From the NCBI GenBank assembly GCA_020852595.1, contig JADZAK010000038.1, positions 1 to 37,025 on the forward strand: a stretch of DNA of 37,025 nucleotides, written 5' to 3'. Source of the stretch: Rhodospirillaceae bacterium. GTDB taxonomy: Bacteria > Pseudomonadota > Alphaproteobacteria > Rhodospirillales > Rhodospirillaceae. The notes below the pieces were generated by a model. It saw only the letters and a list, made by a program, of their open reading frames with translations, had not been told where the DNA came from and did not search any database. Positions 24,603 to 35,011 of the stretch are shown here, piece by piece. Each line of letters starts with the position of its first letter. The first letter of the stretch is position 1. The translations under genes and the position numbers were made by a program.

Positions 24603-26270
24603 CTACTTCGCGAGGCTCGGCAGATCCAGGCCCTTTTCGCGCGCGCAGTCGATGGCGATCTCGTAGCCCGCGTCGGCGTGACGCATCACGCCCGTGGCCG
24701 GATCGTTCCACAGCACGCGTTCGATGCGGCGCGCGGCGTCTTCGGTGCCGTCGCAGCAGATCACCATGCCGGAGTGCTGCGAGAAGCCCATGCCCACCCC
24801 GCCGCCGTGATGCAGCGACACCCAGGTGGCGCCCGAGGCGGTGTTGAGCAGCGCGTTCAAGAGCGGCCAGTCGGACACGGCGTCCGAGCCGTCCTTCATG
24901 GCTTCGGTTTCGCGGTTCGGCGAGGAGACCGAGCCGGAATCGAGGTGATCGCGGCCGATGACGATCGGCGCCTTGAGTTCACCCTTTTTCACCATTTCGT
25001 TGAATGCGAGGCCCAGGCGGTGGCGTTCGCCGAGACCGACCCAGCAGATGCGGGCCGGCAGGCCCTGGAACTTGATGCGCTTGGCGGCCATGTCGAGCCA
25101 GTTGTGCAGGTGCTTATCGTGCGGGATCAGCTCCTTCACCTTGGCGTCGGTGGCGGCGATGTCGGCGGGGTCGCCGGACAGCGCGGCCCAGCGGAACGGA
25201 CCGACGCCGCGGCAGAACAGCGGACGGATATAGGCCGGCACGAAGCCCGGGAACGCGAAGGCGTCTTTCACGCCTTCTTCGAAGGCCATCTGGCGGATGT
25301 TGTTGCCGTAGTCGACCGTCGGGATGCCTTGTTTGTGGAAATCGAGCATCGCCTTCACATGCACGGCCATGGACTCGCGCGCGGCTTTCGCAACCGCCTT
25401 CGGATCCTTCTGGCGCATCTCTTCCCACTTCGCGAGGCTCCAGCCGATCGGCAGGTAGCCGTTGACGGGGTCGTGGGCCGACGTCTGGTCGGTGACCGCA
25501 TCCGGCTTCACGCCGCGCCGCACGAGTTCGGGCAGGATCTCCGCGGCGTTGCCGAGCAGCGCCACCGACAGGGCCTTCTTTTCCTTCGTCGCCTTGGCGA
25601 TGATCGCGAGCGCGTCGTCGAGGTCCTTGGCCTGGACGTCGACATAACCGGTGCGCAGGCGGAATTCGATCGACGTCGGACGGCATTCGATGGCCAGGCA
25701 CGACGCGCCGGCCATGGTCGCGGCCAGCGTCTGCGCGCCGCCCATGCCGCCGAGGCCCGCCGTCAGGATCCACTTGCCGGCGAGATCTCCGCCGAAGTGC
25801 TGGCGGCCCATTTCGACGAAGGTCTCATAGGTGCCCTGCACGATGCCTTGCGAACCGATGTAGATCCACGAGCCGGCCGTCATCTGGCCGTACATCATCA
25901 GGCCCTTCTTATCGAGCTCGTTGAAATGCTCCCACGTCGCCCAGCGCGGCACGAGGTTGGAGTTCGCCAGCAGCACGCGCGGCGCGTCCGCATGGGTCTT
26001 GAACACACCGACCGGTTTGCCGGATTGGATGAGCAGGGTCTCGTCCTTTTCGAGGCGCTTCAGGGTCGAGACGATGCGGTCGTAGGAGTCCCAATCGCGC
26101 GCGGCGCGCCCGATGCCGCCGTACACCACCAGCTCTTCCGGTTTCTCGGCGACTTCGGCATCGAGATTGTTCATCAGCATGCGCAGCGGCGCTTCCGTCA
26201 CCCAATATTTGGCGTTGAGTTCGGTTCCGCGCGGCGCGCTGATCTTACGGGCGTTGTCCAGACGCTTCAT
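24603..26270 (-). CDS. hutU: Urocanate hydratase
   Basis: A 555-residue urocanase, close to the usual ~557. It converts urocanate to imidazolonepropionate in the cytosol, using tightly bound NAD+ as an electrophile. Visible signatures are [18 protein letters not shown], the [20 protein letters not shown] region, the NAD-binding [10 protein letters not shown] near residues 171-180, [10 protein letters not shown], the [16 protein letters not shown] active-site cysteine segment, and [24 protein letters not shown] lies upstream of the ATG at 26270, and the gene starts 17 bases after the hutG stop. No key residue is missing. Confidence 0.98.
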   Translation of the reverse strand: MKRLDNARKISAPRGTELNAKYWVTEAPLRMLMNNLDAEVAEKPEELVVYGGIGRAARDWDSYDRIVSTLKRLEKDETLLIQSGKPVGVFKTHADAPRVLLANSNLVPRWATWEHFNELDKKGLMMYGQMTAGSWIYIGSQGIVQGTYETFVEMGRQHFGGDLAGKWILTAGLGGMGGAQTLAATMAGASCLAIECRPTSIEFRLRTGYVDVQAKDLDDALAIIAKATKEKKALSVALLGNAAEILPELVRRGVKPDAVTDQTSAHDPVNGYLPIGWSLAKWEEMRQKDPKAVAKAARESMAVHVKAMLDFHKQGIPTVDYGNNIRQMAFEEGVKDAFAFPGFVPAYIRPLFCRGVGPFRWAALSGDPADIAATDAKVKELIPHDKHLHNWLDMAAKRIKFQGLPARICWVGLGERHRLGLAFNEMVKKGELKAPIVIGRDHLDSGSVSSPNRETEAMKDGSDAVSDWPLLNALLNTASGATWVSLHHGGGVGMGFSQHSGMVICCDGTEDAARRIERVLWNDPATGVMRHADAGYEIAIDCAREKGLDLPSLAK

Positions 26271-26287
26271 GTGATGTCCCCTTGAGG

Positions 26288-27106
26288 TCAGTTATTTTTC
26301 GTGAAATCGAGGCAGGCGTTCAAAATTCGGTCGAGCGCCGCGCGCATCGGCGCGGCGTAGTCCGCATCGTATCCAACGGGCCAGTCCTTCTCAGCGACCG
26401 GGCCGTTGCATTCCTTCAGGTAGCCCCGGCAGGCAAGTTCCATCTGGATCGCATGCACGTTTTCGGCCGGTTGGCCGTAGTGGCGTGTGATGTAGCCGCC
26501 CTTGAAGCGGCCGTTCACGATATGACTATAGTTCGTCTTGGCGCAGGCGCCGGCGACGGCGGCTTCCAATTCGGCGTCGCACGACTTGCCGCCGTTGGTG
26601 CCGATGTTGAAATTCGGGAGCTCGCCTTCAAACAGGCGCGGCACCACGGAACGGATCGAGTGGCAGTCATACAGCACCACGCGCGGGTGTTTGGCGCGCA
26701 GGCGCGCGATCTGGGTCTTCAGCGCGTCGTGGTAGGGATCGTAGAACTGCGTGCGGCGGCGCGCGATCTCGGCGTCGTCCGGCGCCTGGCCGTCTTTGTA
26801 GAGCGGCTCGCCGTCGAAGGTGGTGGTCGGGCACAATTCGGTCGTGGTTTGGCCCGGATACAACGAGACACCCGTCGGATCGCGGTTCACATCGATCACG
26901 GTGCGCGAGAGTCCCGTGCGCACGATGCTCGCGCCCAGCTCGCGCCCGAAGTCGTACAGCTTCTCGATGTACCAGTCGGCGTCTTTGCGCGCGATCCAGG
27001 GCGAGACCAGCTTGGTTTCGATATCCGCGAGGTCCGTGCCGGTGTGCGGCATGGACAGGATCAGCGGCGCATGGCCTTCAACGACGGTGAGCCAGGACGC
27101 GTTCAT
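26288..27106 (-). CDS. hutG: N-formylglutamate deformylase
   Basis: A 272-residue N-formylglutamate amidohydrolase of the FGase family. It hydrolyses N-formylglutamate to glutamate and formate, the last step of the five-enzyme pathway. Family motifs include [61 protein letters not shown] and [10 protein letters not shown]. The ATG at 27106 overlaps the hutH stop in an ATGA arrangement (27103-27106); the upstream extension of the frame to 27766 runs inside hutH and is spurious. Pairing with HutF confirms that this organism uses the deiminase/deformylase branch instead of formiminoglutamase. Confidence 0.95.
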   Translation of the reverse strand: MNASWLTVVEGHAPLILSMPHTGTDLADIETKLVSPWIARKDADWYIEKLYDFGRELGASIVRTGLSRTVIDVNRDPTGVSLYPGQTTTELCPTTTFDGEPLYKDGQAPDDAEIARRRTQFYDPYHDALKTQIARLRAKHPRVVLYDCHSIRSVVPRLFEGELPNFNIGTNGGKSCDAELEAAVAGACAKTNYSHIVNGRFKGGYITRHYGQPAENVHAIQMELACRGYLKECNGPVAEKDWPVGYDADYAAPMRAALDRILNACLDFTKNN

Positions 27107-28635
27107 GCAACCGCCTCCGGCAGCTTCACGCCCTTCACCGCGTCGGCCAGCGCGCCCGAGCGCACCAGATGCAGCGCTTTCTGGATGTCCGGATGGAAAT
27201 AGCGGTCGTCTTCCAACGTCGGCACTTCGGCGCGCAGGCGCTTGCGCACGGCTTCCAGCGGCGCGCTGGAGGTCAGCGGCGCCAGGAAGTCGCAGGCCTG
27301 CGCGGCCGCCAGAAGTTCGATGGCGATGACGGCGCTGGCGGTTTCGGCCATCGGCAGCAGGCGGCGCGCGCCGTGCGCGGCCATGGACACATGGTCTTCC
27401 TGGTTGGCCGACGTCGGGATGGAATCGACGCTCGCGGGGTAGGCGCGCTGCTTGTTTTCCGACACCAGCGCCGCCGCGGTCACCTGCGGGATCATGAAGC
27501 CGGAGTTGAGCCCCGGCTTCGGCGTCAGGAACGCGGGGAGACAAGAGAGGGCGGGGTCGATCAGCATGGCGAGACGGCGTTCGGCGAGCGAGCCGATCTC
27601 GCAGATCGCCATGGCGATCATGTCCGCCGCGAACGCCACCGGTTCGGCATGGAAGTTGCCGCCCGACAGGGCTTCGTTGTCGTCGGCGAAGATCAACGGA
27701 TTGTCCGACACGCCGTTGGCTTCGGTTTCGAGGAAGCCGGCGGCATTGCGCAGCATGTCCAGGCACGCGCCCATGACTTGCGGCTGGCAGCGCAGGCAGT
27801 AGGGATCCTGCACGCGGCTGTCGTTGACGAGGTGCGAGGCGCGGATCGCGCTGCCGTCCATGAGCGCGCGGTACGTGTTCGCGGCTTCGATCTGGCCTTT
27901 GTGTTTACGGAGCGCATGGATGCGCGGATCGAACGGGGTGTTGGAGCCCTTCGCGCCGTCCGTGGTCAGCGCGCCGGTCACCACGGCCGCCTGGAACAGG
28001 GTCTCGGCCTCGAACAGGCCGGCCAATCCATAAGCGGTGGAGAACTGCGTACCGTTCAAAAGCGCGAGGCCTTCTTTCGCGCCGAGGACGATCGGCGCGA
28101 GGCCCGCGTTCTTCAGGGCGTCCACGGCGCTCATGCGGCCCTTGGGCGTGAACGCCTCGCCGACCCCGATCATCACCGCGGTCATGTGCGACAGCGGGGC
28201 GAGATCGCCCGACGCGCCCACCGACCCCTGGTTCGGGATGACCGGGATGATGCCGTGTTTGATCATGGCCTCGAGCATGTCGAGGATTTCGGGGCGCACG
28301 CCCGACGCGCCCTGACCGAGGCTGGCGAGTTTCAGCGCCATCATCAGGCGCGCGACAGGGATGGGCATCGGCTCGCCGACGCCGGCCGAATGCGAAAGCA
28401 CGATATTGCGCTGCAGCTGCGTGAGGTCGGCGTCCTCGATCTTCACGCTCGCCAGTTTTCCGAAGCCGGTGTTGATCCCGTACACCGGCGCCCCCTTGGC
28501 GATGATGCGCGCGACGGCTTGCGCGCTCTTTTCGACGGCGGGGCGGCAGGCGGAGTCGAGGCTCGCGGGCGCGCCGCGATAAATCGCGCGCCAGTCGGCA
28601 AGGCTTGTCGCGCCCGGCTTCAACACAACGGTCAT
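27103..28635 (-). CDS. hutH: Histidine ammonia-lyase
   Basis: A 510-residue histidase that removes ammonia from L-histidine to give urocanate. The autocatalytic MIO cofactor forms from A141-S142-G143 in [15 protein letters not shown]. The catalytic tyrosine is in VYGINTGFG (Y52), and [11 protein letters not shown] and [15 protein letters not shown] are as expected. Length is standard. The ATG overlaps the hutI stop by 4 bases (28632-28635), and its own stop overlaps hutG, so hutI, hutH and hutG are translationally coupled. Confidence 0.98.
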   Translation of the reverse strand: MTVVLKPGATSLADWRAIYRGAPASLDSACRPAVEKSAQAVARIIAKGAPVYGINTGFGKLASVKIEDADLTQLQRNIVLSHSAGVGEPMPIPVARLMMALKLASLGQGASGVRPEILDMLEAMIKHGIIPVIPNQGSVGASGDLAPLSHMTAVMIGVGEAFTPKGRMSAVDALKNAGLAPIVLGAKEGLALLNGTQFSTAYGLAGLFEAETLFQAAVVTGALTTDGAKGSNTPFDPRIHALRKHKGQIEAANTYRALMDGSAIRASHLVNDSRVQDPYCLRCQPQVMGACLDMLRNAAGFLETEANGVSDNPLIFADDNEALSGGNFHAEPVAFAADMIAMAICEIGSLAERRLAMLIDPALSCLPAFLTPKPGLNSGFMIPQVTAAALVSENKQRAYPASVDSIPTSANQEDHVSMAAHGARRLLPMAETASAVIAIELLAAAQACDFLAPLTSSAPLEAVRKRLRAEVPTLEDDRYFHPDIQKALHLVRSGALADAVKGVKLPEAVA

Positions 28636-29861
28636 TGGCCTCTCCAGATACGCGCATGCAGCGGGTTGAAGCCCATGCGATAGACCAGCTCCGCCGGGCG
28701 CTCGATGTTCCAGATCGCGAGGTCGGCGCTCTTGCCGGCCTCCAGCGTGCCGATCTCATGCGACATCCCGAGGGCTTTCGCCGCTTCGCGCGTCACGCCG
28801 GCCACGCATTCGTCCACCGACAGGCGGAACAAGGTCGCGGCCATGTTCATGGACATGAGGATCGAGGTCAGCGGCGAGGTGCCGGGGTTCGAATCCGTCG
28901 AGACCGCCATCGGCACGTTGTATTGGCGGAACAGCGCGACCGGCGGCTGGCGCGTATCGCGCATGAAATAGAACGCGCCCGGCAGAAGAACGGCCACGGT
29001 GCCGGCTTTGGCCATCGCCGCGACACCGGCTTCGTCGGTGTGTTCCAGGTGATCGGCCGACAGCGCCTTGTACTTCGCGGCCAGCATGGCGCCGCGCAGG
29101 TTCGACAGCTGGTCGGCGTGCAGCTTTACGGGAAGATTGTAGGCCGCGGCGGCTTCGAACACGCGCGCGACGTCTTCCGGCGAGAAGGCGATGCCTTCAC
29201 AAAACGCGTCCACGGCATCGGCGAGATTCTCTTTCACCACCGCGGGCAGCATCTCGTTCACGATGGAATCGACATAGCCGCTTTTGTCGTCCTTGAACTC
29301 GGCCGGCACCGCGTGCGCGCCGAGGAAGGTGGTGCGGATCGTCACCGGGCGTTCGCCGCCCAGCTGACGCGCGGCGCGCAGCGCCTTGGTTTCGCTTTCG
29401 AGGTTGAGGCCGTAGCCCGACTTCACTTCGACCGTGGTGACGCCCTCGGCCATCAGCGCGTCGAGGCGCGGCAGGGTCTGGCGCACGAGTTCGGCCTGGC
29501 CGGCATTGCGTGAATGTTTGACGGTCGAGACGATGCCGCCGCCCGCGCGGGCGATGTCCTCGTAGCTCGCGCCCTTCAGGCGCAATTCGAATTCATGGGC
29601 GCGGTCGCCCGCATATATAAGGTGGGTATGGCAGTCGATCAGGCCCGGGGTGATCCAGCGGCCTTCGCAGTCCGTGATCTCGCCCTTTTTCAAAGCCGCG
29701 GGCAGATCCGATTCGGGCCCGGCGTAGGCGATGCGGCCGTCTTTCACGGCGATCGCGCCTTTTTCGACCAGTCCCAGGCCTTCGAGTCCCGGCGCGGCGG
29801 TCGCGAGACGGGCGTTACGGAAAAGCCTTTCCGCGGCGCGCGATTTTGTGCCCTCTGGCAT
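28632..29861 (-). CDS. hutI: Imidazolonepropionase
   Basis: A 409-residue amidohydrolase-superfamily enzyme that opens the imidazolone ring to give N-formimino-L-glutamate. Metal ligands begin at [22 protein letters not shown] (H78, H80). [31 protein letters not shown] and SADHLEH follow, and the final Asp lies in [13 protein letters not shown]. It is the first gene of the leftward hutIHGUD operon, with GGGAA before the ATG. The divergent region to hutF holds a promoter-like element overlapped by a palindrome and a motif shared with the lysR upstream region. Confidence 0.97.
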   Translation of the reverse strand: MPEGTKSRAAERLFRNARLATAAPGLEGLGLVEKGAIAVKDGRIAYAGPESDLPAALKKGEITDCEGRWITPGLIDCHTHLIYAGDRAHEFELRLKGASYEDIARAGGGIVSTVKHSRNAGQAELVRQTLPRLDALMAEGVTTVEVKSGYGLNLESETKALRAARQLGGERPVTIRTTFLGAHAVPAEFKDDKSGYVDSIVNEMLPAVVKENLADAVDAFCEGIAFSPEDVARVFEAAAAYNLPVKLHADQLSNLRGAMLAAKYKALSADHLEHTDEAGVAAMAKAGTVAVLLPGAFYFMRDTRQPPVALFRQYNVPMAVSTDSNPGTSPLTSILMSMNMAATLFRLSVDECVAGVTREAAKALGMSHEIGTLEAGKSADLAIWNIERPAELVYRMGFNPLHARIWRGQ

Positions 29862-29898
29862 GTGAATTCCCGGTTTCCAAGACGCCCCGACCTGGATA

Positions 29899-29910
29899 AT
29901 GTATAGACAT
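29899..29910. promoter_or_regulatory. HutC-like operator palindrome between hutI and hutF
   Basis: ATGTATAGACAT is an imperfect palindrome with outer arms ATGT/ACAT. Its TGTATAGACA core resembles GntR/HutC hut operators described in other proteobacteria. It covers the predicted -10 of the hutI promoter, a sensible position for a repressor. No hutC gene is present in the window. Confidence 0.45.
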
Positions 29911-29927
29911 ATTCAGACCGAAAGCAA
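29900..29927 (-). promoter_or_regulatory. Putative promoter of the hutIHGUD operon
   Basis: Read on the minus strand, TTGCTT (29927-29922) and TATACA (29905-29900) are separated by 16 bases, giving a predicted transcription start near 29893. The hutI ATG is at 29861. Confidence 0.5.
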
Positions 29928-29947
29928 GCTCCACCCGGACTCTAAAG

Positions 29948-29966
29948 GGGTTTAGCTCATTTCAAA
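29948..29966 (-). promoter_or_regulatory. Putative LysR-type binding site upstream of hutI
   Basis: The 19-base site TTTGAAATGAGCTAAACCC (minus strand) matches 17 of 19 bases of the site next to lysR (32412-32430), including 12 consecutive bases. It contains a T-N11-A core and is centred about 64 bases upstream of the predicted hutI start, where LysR-type activators usually bind. It also overlaps the ribosome-binding region of hutF. Confidence 0.5.
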
Positions 29967-29976
29967 GGACCCGCCG

Positions 29977-31334
<1,358 letters not shown>

Positions 31335-31335
<1 letters not shown>

Positions 31336-31382
31336 GGCCTGTTCCGGAAAAGTGTGAGCGGCTTTCCGATCAGAACAGGCCC
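31335..31382. repeat. REP-like palindrome after hutF
   Basis: The outer arms GGGCCTGTTC (31335-31344) and GAACAGGCCC (31373-31382) are perfect. The inner arms CGGAAA (31345-31350) and TTTCCG (31363-31368) extend the stem around AGTGTGAGCGGC. The inner sequence resembles the 'CCGGAAAAGTGTGA..CGGTTTTCCG' palindromes dispersed in rhizobial and related alphaproteobacterial genomes (recalled, not searched). The element begins within the stop codon region of hutF and could stall or end transcription from both hutF and lysR. Confidence 0.6.
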
Positions 31383-31432
31383 AAATAAAGGCCGGACGCG
31401 GCGCCGTTGATTCAATTTTGTTGCGACAGACT

Positions 31433-32398
31433 CTAGGCGCGCGCGCTTCTTTTCATGCGTGCCGGCACGGGCGCCTGTTCACGGCCCGCGGACAGCGTCG
31501 CCTGGCGGCGCGCCGCCGCCAGCAGGAAGGCGCGGAAATCCGAACCATAAGGACGGTCCAGCGCTGCGCGGTCCCAGGCCAGGAAGTAGGGCTCCGGCAT
31601 GCCGAGGCGGCGCTCGAGCGGGATGACCAGCCGTCCCGCCTCGAGATCGTCCAGGATCATCGACATCTGCGCCAGGACGAAGCCGCCGCCCGCCACCGCC
31701 GCGTCGAGGCCCGAGGCCGACAGCGAGAAGGTGAGTTCCCCGGCGGCCTTGGGCGCCGGTTCGCCGACGCTCTGCGCCCAATCGGCCCAGGACGGCGCCG
31801 TCGCGTGGCGGATGTCCCATTCGATATCGACAAGCGGCCCGGCCAGAATATCGGCGGGCGTGCTCACCGGATATTTGGCCAGCAGGTCCGGGGCGCAGAC
31901 CGGCACGACGGTATCGGTGAACAGTTCGGCGAAGTGATCGTATTTGCGCGCATCGGTGCCGTAGGAGAGGCGGAAGTCGATGTGATCGTTCTGAAGCGCC
32001 GCTTCTTCGTCCGTACCTATGAGCCGAATCGTCGCGTTCGGATGGGCGGCGCGCCACTCCTGGATCAGGGGGCGCAGCCAGCGCATGGCCAGCGAGGGCA
32101 GGGCGCTGATGACGATGCCCGGCTTGGTGCGGGCCAGTTGCAGCGTGTCCTGCGCCAGGCGCAGCTGATCGAAGGCCACGCGCACGCGCTCGTAATACAT
32201 CCGGCCCCAGGAGGTCAGAGTCAGCGAGCGGCCGCGCCGTTCGAACAGGCTGGCGCTCAAGGCCTCTTCGATATTGTGGATCTGCTGGCTGATGGCGCCG
32301 GGCGACACGCAAAGCTCCTCGGCGGCGGCGGTGACGCTGCCGCATCTCGCAACGGCCTCGAAGGCCTGTACCGCCCGCATGGTCGGGATAAGCGTCAC
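31433..32398 (-). CDS. LysR family transcriptional regulator (GcvA-like)
   Basis: A 321-residue LysR-type regulator. The N-terminal helix-turn-helix (AVQAFEAVARCGSVTAAAEEL, then VSPGAISQQIHNIEEALSASLFER) is typical of the GcvA/AmpR branch. A two-lobed periplasmic-binding-like effector domain follows (PGIVISALPSLAMRWLRPLI, GTDEEAALQNDHIDFRLSYG). It begins at a GTG with GGGGGA (32406-32411) 7 bases upstream. It converges with hutF at the edge of the hut locus, and a site beside its own start recurs upstream of hutI. It is therefore a candidate hut regulator; the ligand could be histidine, urocanate or a product of the Rieske operon. This role is inferred, not shown. Confidence 0.93.
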   Translation of the reverse strand: MTLIPTMRAVQAFEAVARCGSVTAAAEELCVSPGAISQQIHNIEEALSASLFERRGRSLTLTSWGRMYYERVRVAFDQLRLAQDTLQLARTKPGIVISALPSLAMRWLRPLIQEWRAAHPNATIRLIGTDEEAALQNDHIDFRLSYGTDARKYDHFAELFTDTVVPVCAPDLLAKYPVSTPADILAGPLVDIEWDIRHATAPSWADWAQSVGEPAPKAAGELTFSLSASGLDAAVAGGGFVLAQMSMILDDLEAGRLVIPLERRLGMPEPYFLAWDRAALDRPYGSDFRAFLLAAARRQATLSAGREQAPVPARMKRSARA

Positions 32399-32411
32399 GG
32401 ATCTGTCCCCC

Positions 32412-32430
32412 GGGTTTAGCTCAGTTAAAA
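32412..32430 (-). promoter_or_regulatory. Putative LysR autoregulatory site
   Basis: TTTTAACTGAGCTAAACCC (minus strand) contains the dyad TTTA-N7-TAAA and a T-N11-A core. It lies directly upstream of the GGGGGA ribosome-binding site of lysR and just downstream of a TATATT -10 candidate, a place suited to autorepression. It matches 17 of 19 bases of the site at 29948-29966 in the same orientation relative to transcription. Confidence 0.5.
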
Positions 32431-32464
32431 CCTAATATACCCCGCGCACCACCGGCATGCGGGG

Positions 32465-32515
32465 CGGCCTGATTTATTGCACTGCACACAACGGTAGGCG
32501 CAATAAATCAGGCCG
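32465..32515. repeat. Perfect 16-base inverted repeat (long hairpin)
   Basis: CGGCCTGATTTATTGC (32465-32480) is exactly repeated in inverted orientation (32500-32515) around a 19-base loop. The arms are mixed in composition, unlike the surrounding sequence, and no T run follows closely on either strand, so it is not a standard terminator. Confidence 0.85.
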
Positions 32516-32610
32516 TCAACGCGTGATGCAAAAAAAATGACCAAAACAGTATATCGCCTAATATTTGGACAAATGTCGCGTTTTTACTAAAACGGCGGAA
32601 GCGCCCGCGA

Positions 32611-32640
32611 ATCACCTGGAATCACCTGGAATCGCTGGGA
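32611..32640. repeat. Three tandem 10-base repeats
   Basis: ATCACCTGGA occurs twice in tandem (32611-32620, 32621-32630), followed by a diverged third unit ATCGCTGGGA. The 10-base period puts the copies on the same DNA face, but the size is small enough to be slippage. Confidence 0.6.
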
Positions 32641-32757
32641 GTTGAGTGCGGTTCGCCCTTTAGGTCGCCTAAACTAGATGCCATCAGCACTCCGTTGCGG
32701 AGCTTCCGCGGTGTGCGGTTTGCTTGTTTCGGGTCTTTCAATGGGGGAGAAGAACTC

Positions 32758-33900
32758 GTGCTCCACGCGGTTCTCAAACATTCACGTCGGCTGGCGATTC
32801 TCTCGCTGGCCCTGCTCGCGCCCGCCGCTCTCGCGGCCGATTCCCTGCCGCCGATGCCGCAGTACAAGATCGACACCAGCTGGCCCAAACTTCCTTTGCC
32901 CAACAACTGGACCTTTGGACTGATCGGCGGGATTTTCGTCGACTCGCGCGATCACGTTTACATCTATCACGCGCCGTCCGAGATCCCGCGTTACGCCTTG
33001 AGCGCCGCGGCGACTCCCAAGCGCGGCAAGTGCTGTATCGCCGCGCCCTATGTCGTGGAGTTCGACAAGGCCGGCAACGTGGTGCGCTCCTTCGGCGGTC
33101 CCGGCGACGGCTACGACTGGCCGCGCGCCGAACACGGGCTCTATGTCGACTACAAGGGCAACATCTGGCTCGGCGGCAGCGCCACGCGTCCCGGCGAGAA
33201 GGGCGAGCCCGCCAACGGCGTCATTCTCAAGTTCTCGCCCGAAGGCAAATTCCTGATGCAGATCGGCAAGCCCGGTCCGTCCAAGGGCAGCCTCGACACC
33301 ACGCAGCTTTCAGGGCCCGCGAACTTCTTCGTCGATCCCACCGACAACGAAGTCTACATCGCCGACGGTTACGGCAATCACCGCGTCATCGTGTTCGACG
33401 CCGATTCGGGAAAGTTCAAGCGCCAGTGGGGCGCTTACGGCAAGCCGCCGACCGACAACGACATCGGCCCCTATGATCCGAAAGCGCCGCCCGCGCAGCA
33501 GTTCCGCATCGCGCACTGTGTGCGCGTCTCGAAGGACGGCCTGGTCTATGTCTGCGACCGCCTGAACAACCGCGTGCAGGTGTTCAAGAAGGACGGGACC
33601 TTCGTCACCGAATGGATCTACGACAAGGAAACGCTGCAATCGGGTTCGGTGGGCTCCATCGCCTTCTGGCCCGACGCCAGGCAGTCGGTGCTCGCCATCA
33701 ACGACATGGGCAACTCGCAAGTCCGCTTCGTGAACCGCGCCGACGGCAAGGTCATCGGCACCTTCGGCTGGTACGGCTCCTGGGCCGGCGAGCTGATGCG
33801 CCCGCACGAAGTCGCCCTCGATTCCGAAGGCAATCTCTATACTTCGGAAGACTGGCGCGTGCAGAAGTTCACCCGCGCGGGCGGCCCGCCGGTGAAATAG
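32758..33900 (+). CDS. Exported NHL-repeat beta-propeller protein
   Basis: A 380-residue protein with a Sec signal peptide (SRRLAILSLALLAPAALA) and repeated NHL/YWTD-like blades: VVEFDKAGNVVRSFGG, GLYVDYKGNIWLGG, EVYIADGYGNHRVIVFDADSG, LVYVCDRLNNRVQVFKKDGTF and EVALDSEGNLYTSEDWRVQKF. This pattern is typical of six-bladed propellers related to peptidyl-alpha-hydroxyglycine amidating lyases, though bacterial members are mostly uncharacterised. The GTG at 32758 is chosen because GGGGGAG (32743-32749) lies 8 bases upstream and the signal peptide follows. It is probably periplasmic or secreted. A CC pair (GKCCIAAPY) sits in the first blade. It is divergent from lysR; no operon partner is visible. 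Confidence 0.85.
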   Translation: MLHAVLKHSRRLAILSLALLAPAALAADSLPPMPQYKIDTSWPKLPLPNNWTFGLIGGIFVDSRDHVYIYHAPSEIPRYALSAAATPKRGKCCIAAPYVVEFDKAGNVVRSFGGPGDGYDWPRAEHGLYVDYKGNIWLGGSATRPGEKGEPANGVILKFSPEGKFLMQIGKPGPSKGSLDTTQLSGPANFFVDPTDNEVYIADGYGNHRVIVFDADSGKFKRQWGAYGKPPTDNDIGPYDPKAPPAQQFRIAHCVRVSKDGLVYVCDRLNNRVQVFKKDGTFVTEWIYDKETLQSGSVGSIAFWPDARQSVLAINDMGNSQVRFVNRADGKVIGTFGWYGSWAGELMRPHEVALDSEGNLYTSEDWRVQKFTRAGGPPVK

Positions 33901-33985
33901 TCCAAACACGGACGGGGCCGCTCGCGCCAGATCGCCGGTTCGATGTCATTCAGACGAATGCGGATGCGGGCGATGGGCGCGGAGG

Positions 33986-34201
33986 TCATGCGACATCGAC
34001 ATGGATCGCCGCGAACGCCTTCTTGCGCCCTTGTGGCTTGACCACAATGTCAACTTCGCATCCCAGCTTGGCAAGCATCCGCATGATCCGTTCGACCGAT
34101 ACATCGCGGAACTGACCCCGCGGCATACGGGAAACGTCCGGCTGGCTTACGCCCATGATCTTGGCGGCCCCGCTTTGATTGAGGTTGCGGTCACGCTTTC
34201 G
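33986..34201 (-). pseudogene. Broken XRE-family (HTH_37/HigA2-type) antitoxin
   Basis: Seventy-one C-terminal codons of an XRE antitoxin remain, with no start codon in a sensible place. An in-frame TGA closes the frame at 34202-34204, and the expected N-terminal ~40 residues are missing. The readable part (LNQSGAAKIMGVSQPDVSR, then GQFRDVSVERIMRMLAKLG, then CEVDIVVKPQGRKKAFA) is the helix-turn-helix and the C-terminal strand of the same family as the intact gene at 35012-35335. The break coincides with the start of the mazEF promoter region, suggesting that the toxin-antitoxin pair, or a deletion with it, removed the front of the gene. Confidence 0.7.
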
Positions 34202-34293
34202 TCACGCACGGCAAGCCAATTTTCACAACTACGGCTCGGCAAACTCCCCGCAGGGCCGGATACATTGCCGCCTTTTCCGGCGCGGGCTTTTCG

Positions 34294-34315
34294 TATATAC
34301 TCGTTGATACATATA
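34294..34315. promoter_or_regulatory. Palindromic A/T-rich promoter region of the mazEF pair
   Basis: TATAT (34294-34298) and ATATA (34311-34315) flank a 12-base centre, 16 bases before the antitoxin ATG, with GTATATAC embedded. MazE-type antitoxins usually autoregulate through such sites. The match is by composition and place only. Confidence 0.4.
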
Positions 34316-34330
34316 GATCCCGGAGAGCCA

Positions 34331-34582
34331 ATGCCGAAAACAAAACTCAAGATTCAGCGGTGGGGCAACAGCTTGGCGGTGCGCATACCGGCGCCCGTCG
34401 CCAGGTCCGCGCATTTGACAGCTGGACAGCCTGTCGAGCTTTCAGTGCGCGATATAGGCGTTGTCGTGAAGGCCATAGGGACGCCTAAACTGTCTTTGGC
34501 GCAGAAACTTGCCGTGTTCGATCCCGCCTTGCATGGCGGAGAGGCGATGCCCGCGCGGCGCGCAGGCAAAGAAGCGATCTGA
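34331..34582 (+). CDS. mazE: MazE-like (AbrB-fold) antitoxin
   Basis: An 83-residue swapped-hairpin AbrB/MazE-type DNA-binding antitoxin. The N-terminal LKIQRWGNSLAVRIPAPVARSAHL is the classic 'WGNS.a.RIP' signature. GQPVELSVRDIGVVVK follows, and an acidic-to-basic tail would wrap the toxin. GGAG (34322-34325) precedes the ATG. Its stop overlaps the toxin start (TGATG, 34580-34584), so the two are coupled. It is expected to neutralise the MazF product and repress their promoter. Confidence 0.92.
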   Translation: MPKTKLKIQRWGNSLAVRIPAPVARSAHLTAGQPVELSVRDIGVVVKAIGTPKLSLAQKLAVFDPALHGGEAMPARRAGKEAI

Positions 34583-34953
34583 TGGCATCCAGAGGGACAT
34601 GGGCGCCAGATCGCGGCGACATGATCTGGATCGACTGCAATCCGCAGGTGGGACGCGAGATGCGTGACATGCATCCGCTTCTTGTATTGTCGCCCCGGGT
34701 TTTTAACGAACGTACCGGGCTGGTGATCGGGCTGCCGATGACAACCGCACCTTATAATGAGACAAACCCCTTTGCGGTTAAGTTCGTCGGACCAAGAAAC
34801 ACGACAAGCTATGTCCTGGGACACCAACCCAAATCATTCGATTGGCGCGCACGGAATGCCAAGCCTCACCCTTGGAAGCGAGCGCCCGCGGATGTGTTTT
34901 CAGCGGCGTGTGAGACGTTGAATCAAATTATCGCCGTCGGACTCGAGCGGTAG
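34582..34953 (+). CDS. mazF: MazF-like endoribonuclease toxin
   Basis: A 123-residue PemK/MazF toxin. Family features are APDRGDMIWIDCNPQVGREMRDMHPLLVLS (the GD.iW.d..P..G.E start with its basic loop), VIGLPMTTA and the C-terminal helix SAACETLNQIIAVGLER. It should cleave mRNA at short sequence-specific sites when free of antitoxin. It overlaps the mazE stop by one base. Local composition is less GC-rich than the housekeeping genes, compatible with horizontal arrival. It appears intact. Confidence 0.93.
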   Translation: MASRGTWAPDRGDMIWIDCNPQVGREMRDMHPLLVLSPRVFNERTGLVIGLPMTTAPYNETNPFAVKFVGPRNTTSYVLGHQPKSFDWRARNAKPHPWKRAPADVFSAACETLNQIIAVGLER

Positions 34954-35011
34954 CCGGATACAGACACATCAGTCGATATCGTTTGCAGCCCGCGGAAGAG
35001 GAGTGCAAGCG

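Larger units (their letters stand above)
32399..32757. other. Intergenic region with palindromes, 359 bases, no gene
   Basis: Divergent region between lysR and the beta-propeller gene. It contains the putative LysR site (32412-32430), a TATATT -10-like hexamer for lysR (minus strand, 32434-32439), the 16-base hairpin (32465-32515), a markedly A/T-rich stretch (32520-32595), three tandem 10-mers (32611-32640) and the dyad TTTAGG-TCG-CCTAAA (32659-32673). No protein-like frame is seen. Confidence 0.55.

Noticed and set aside
26288-27766. A 492-codon version of the hutG frame extending into hutH
   Set aside because: The extra 220 codons are a shadow of hutH. The family N-terminus begins at 27106 with an ATGA overlap.
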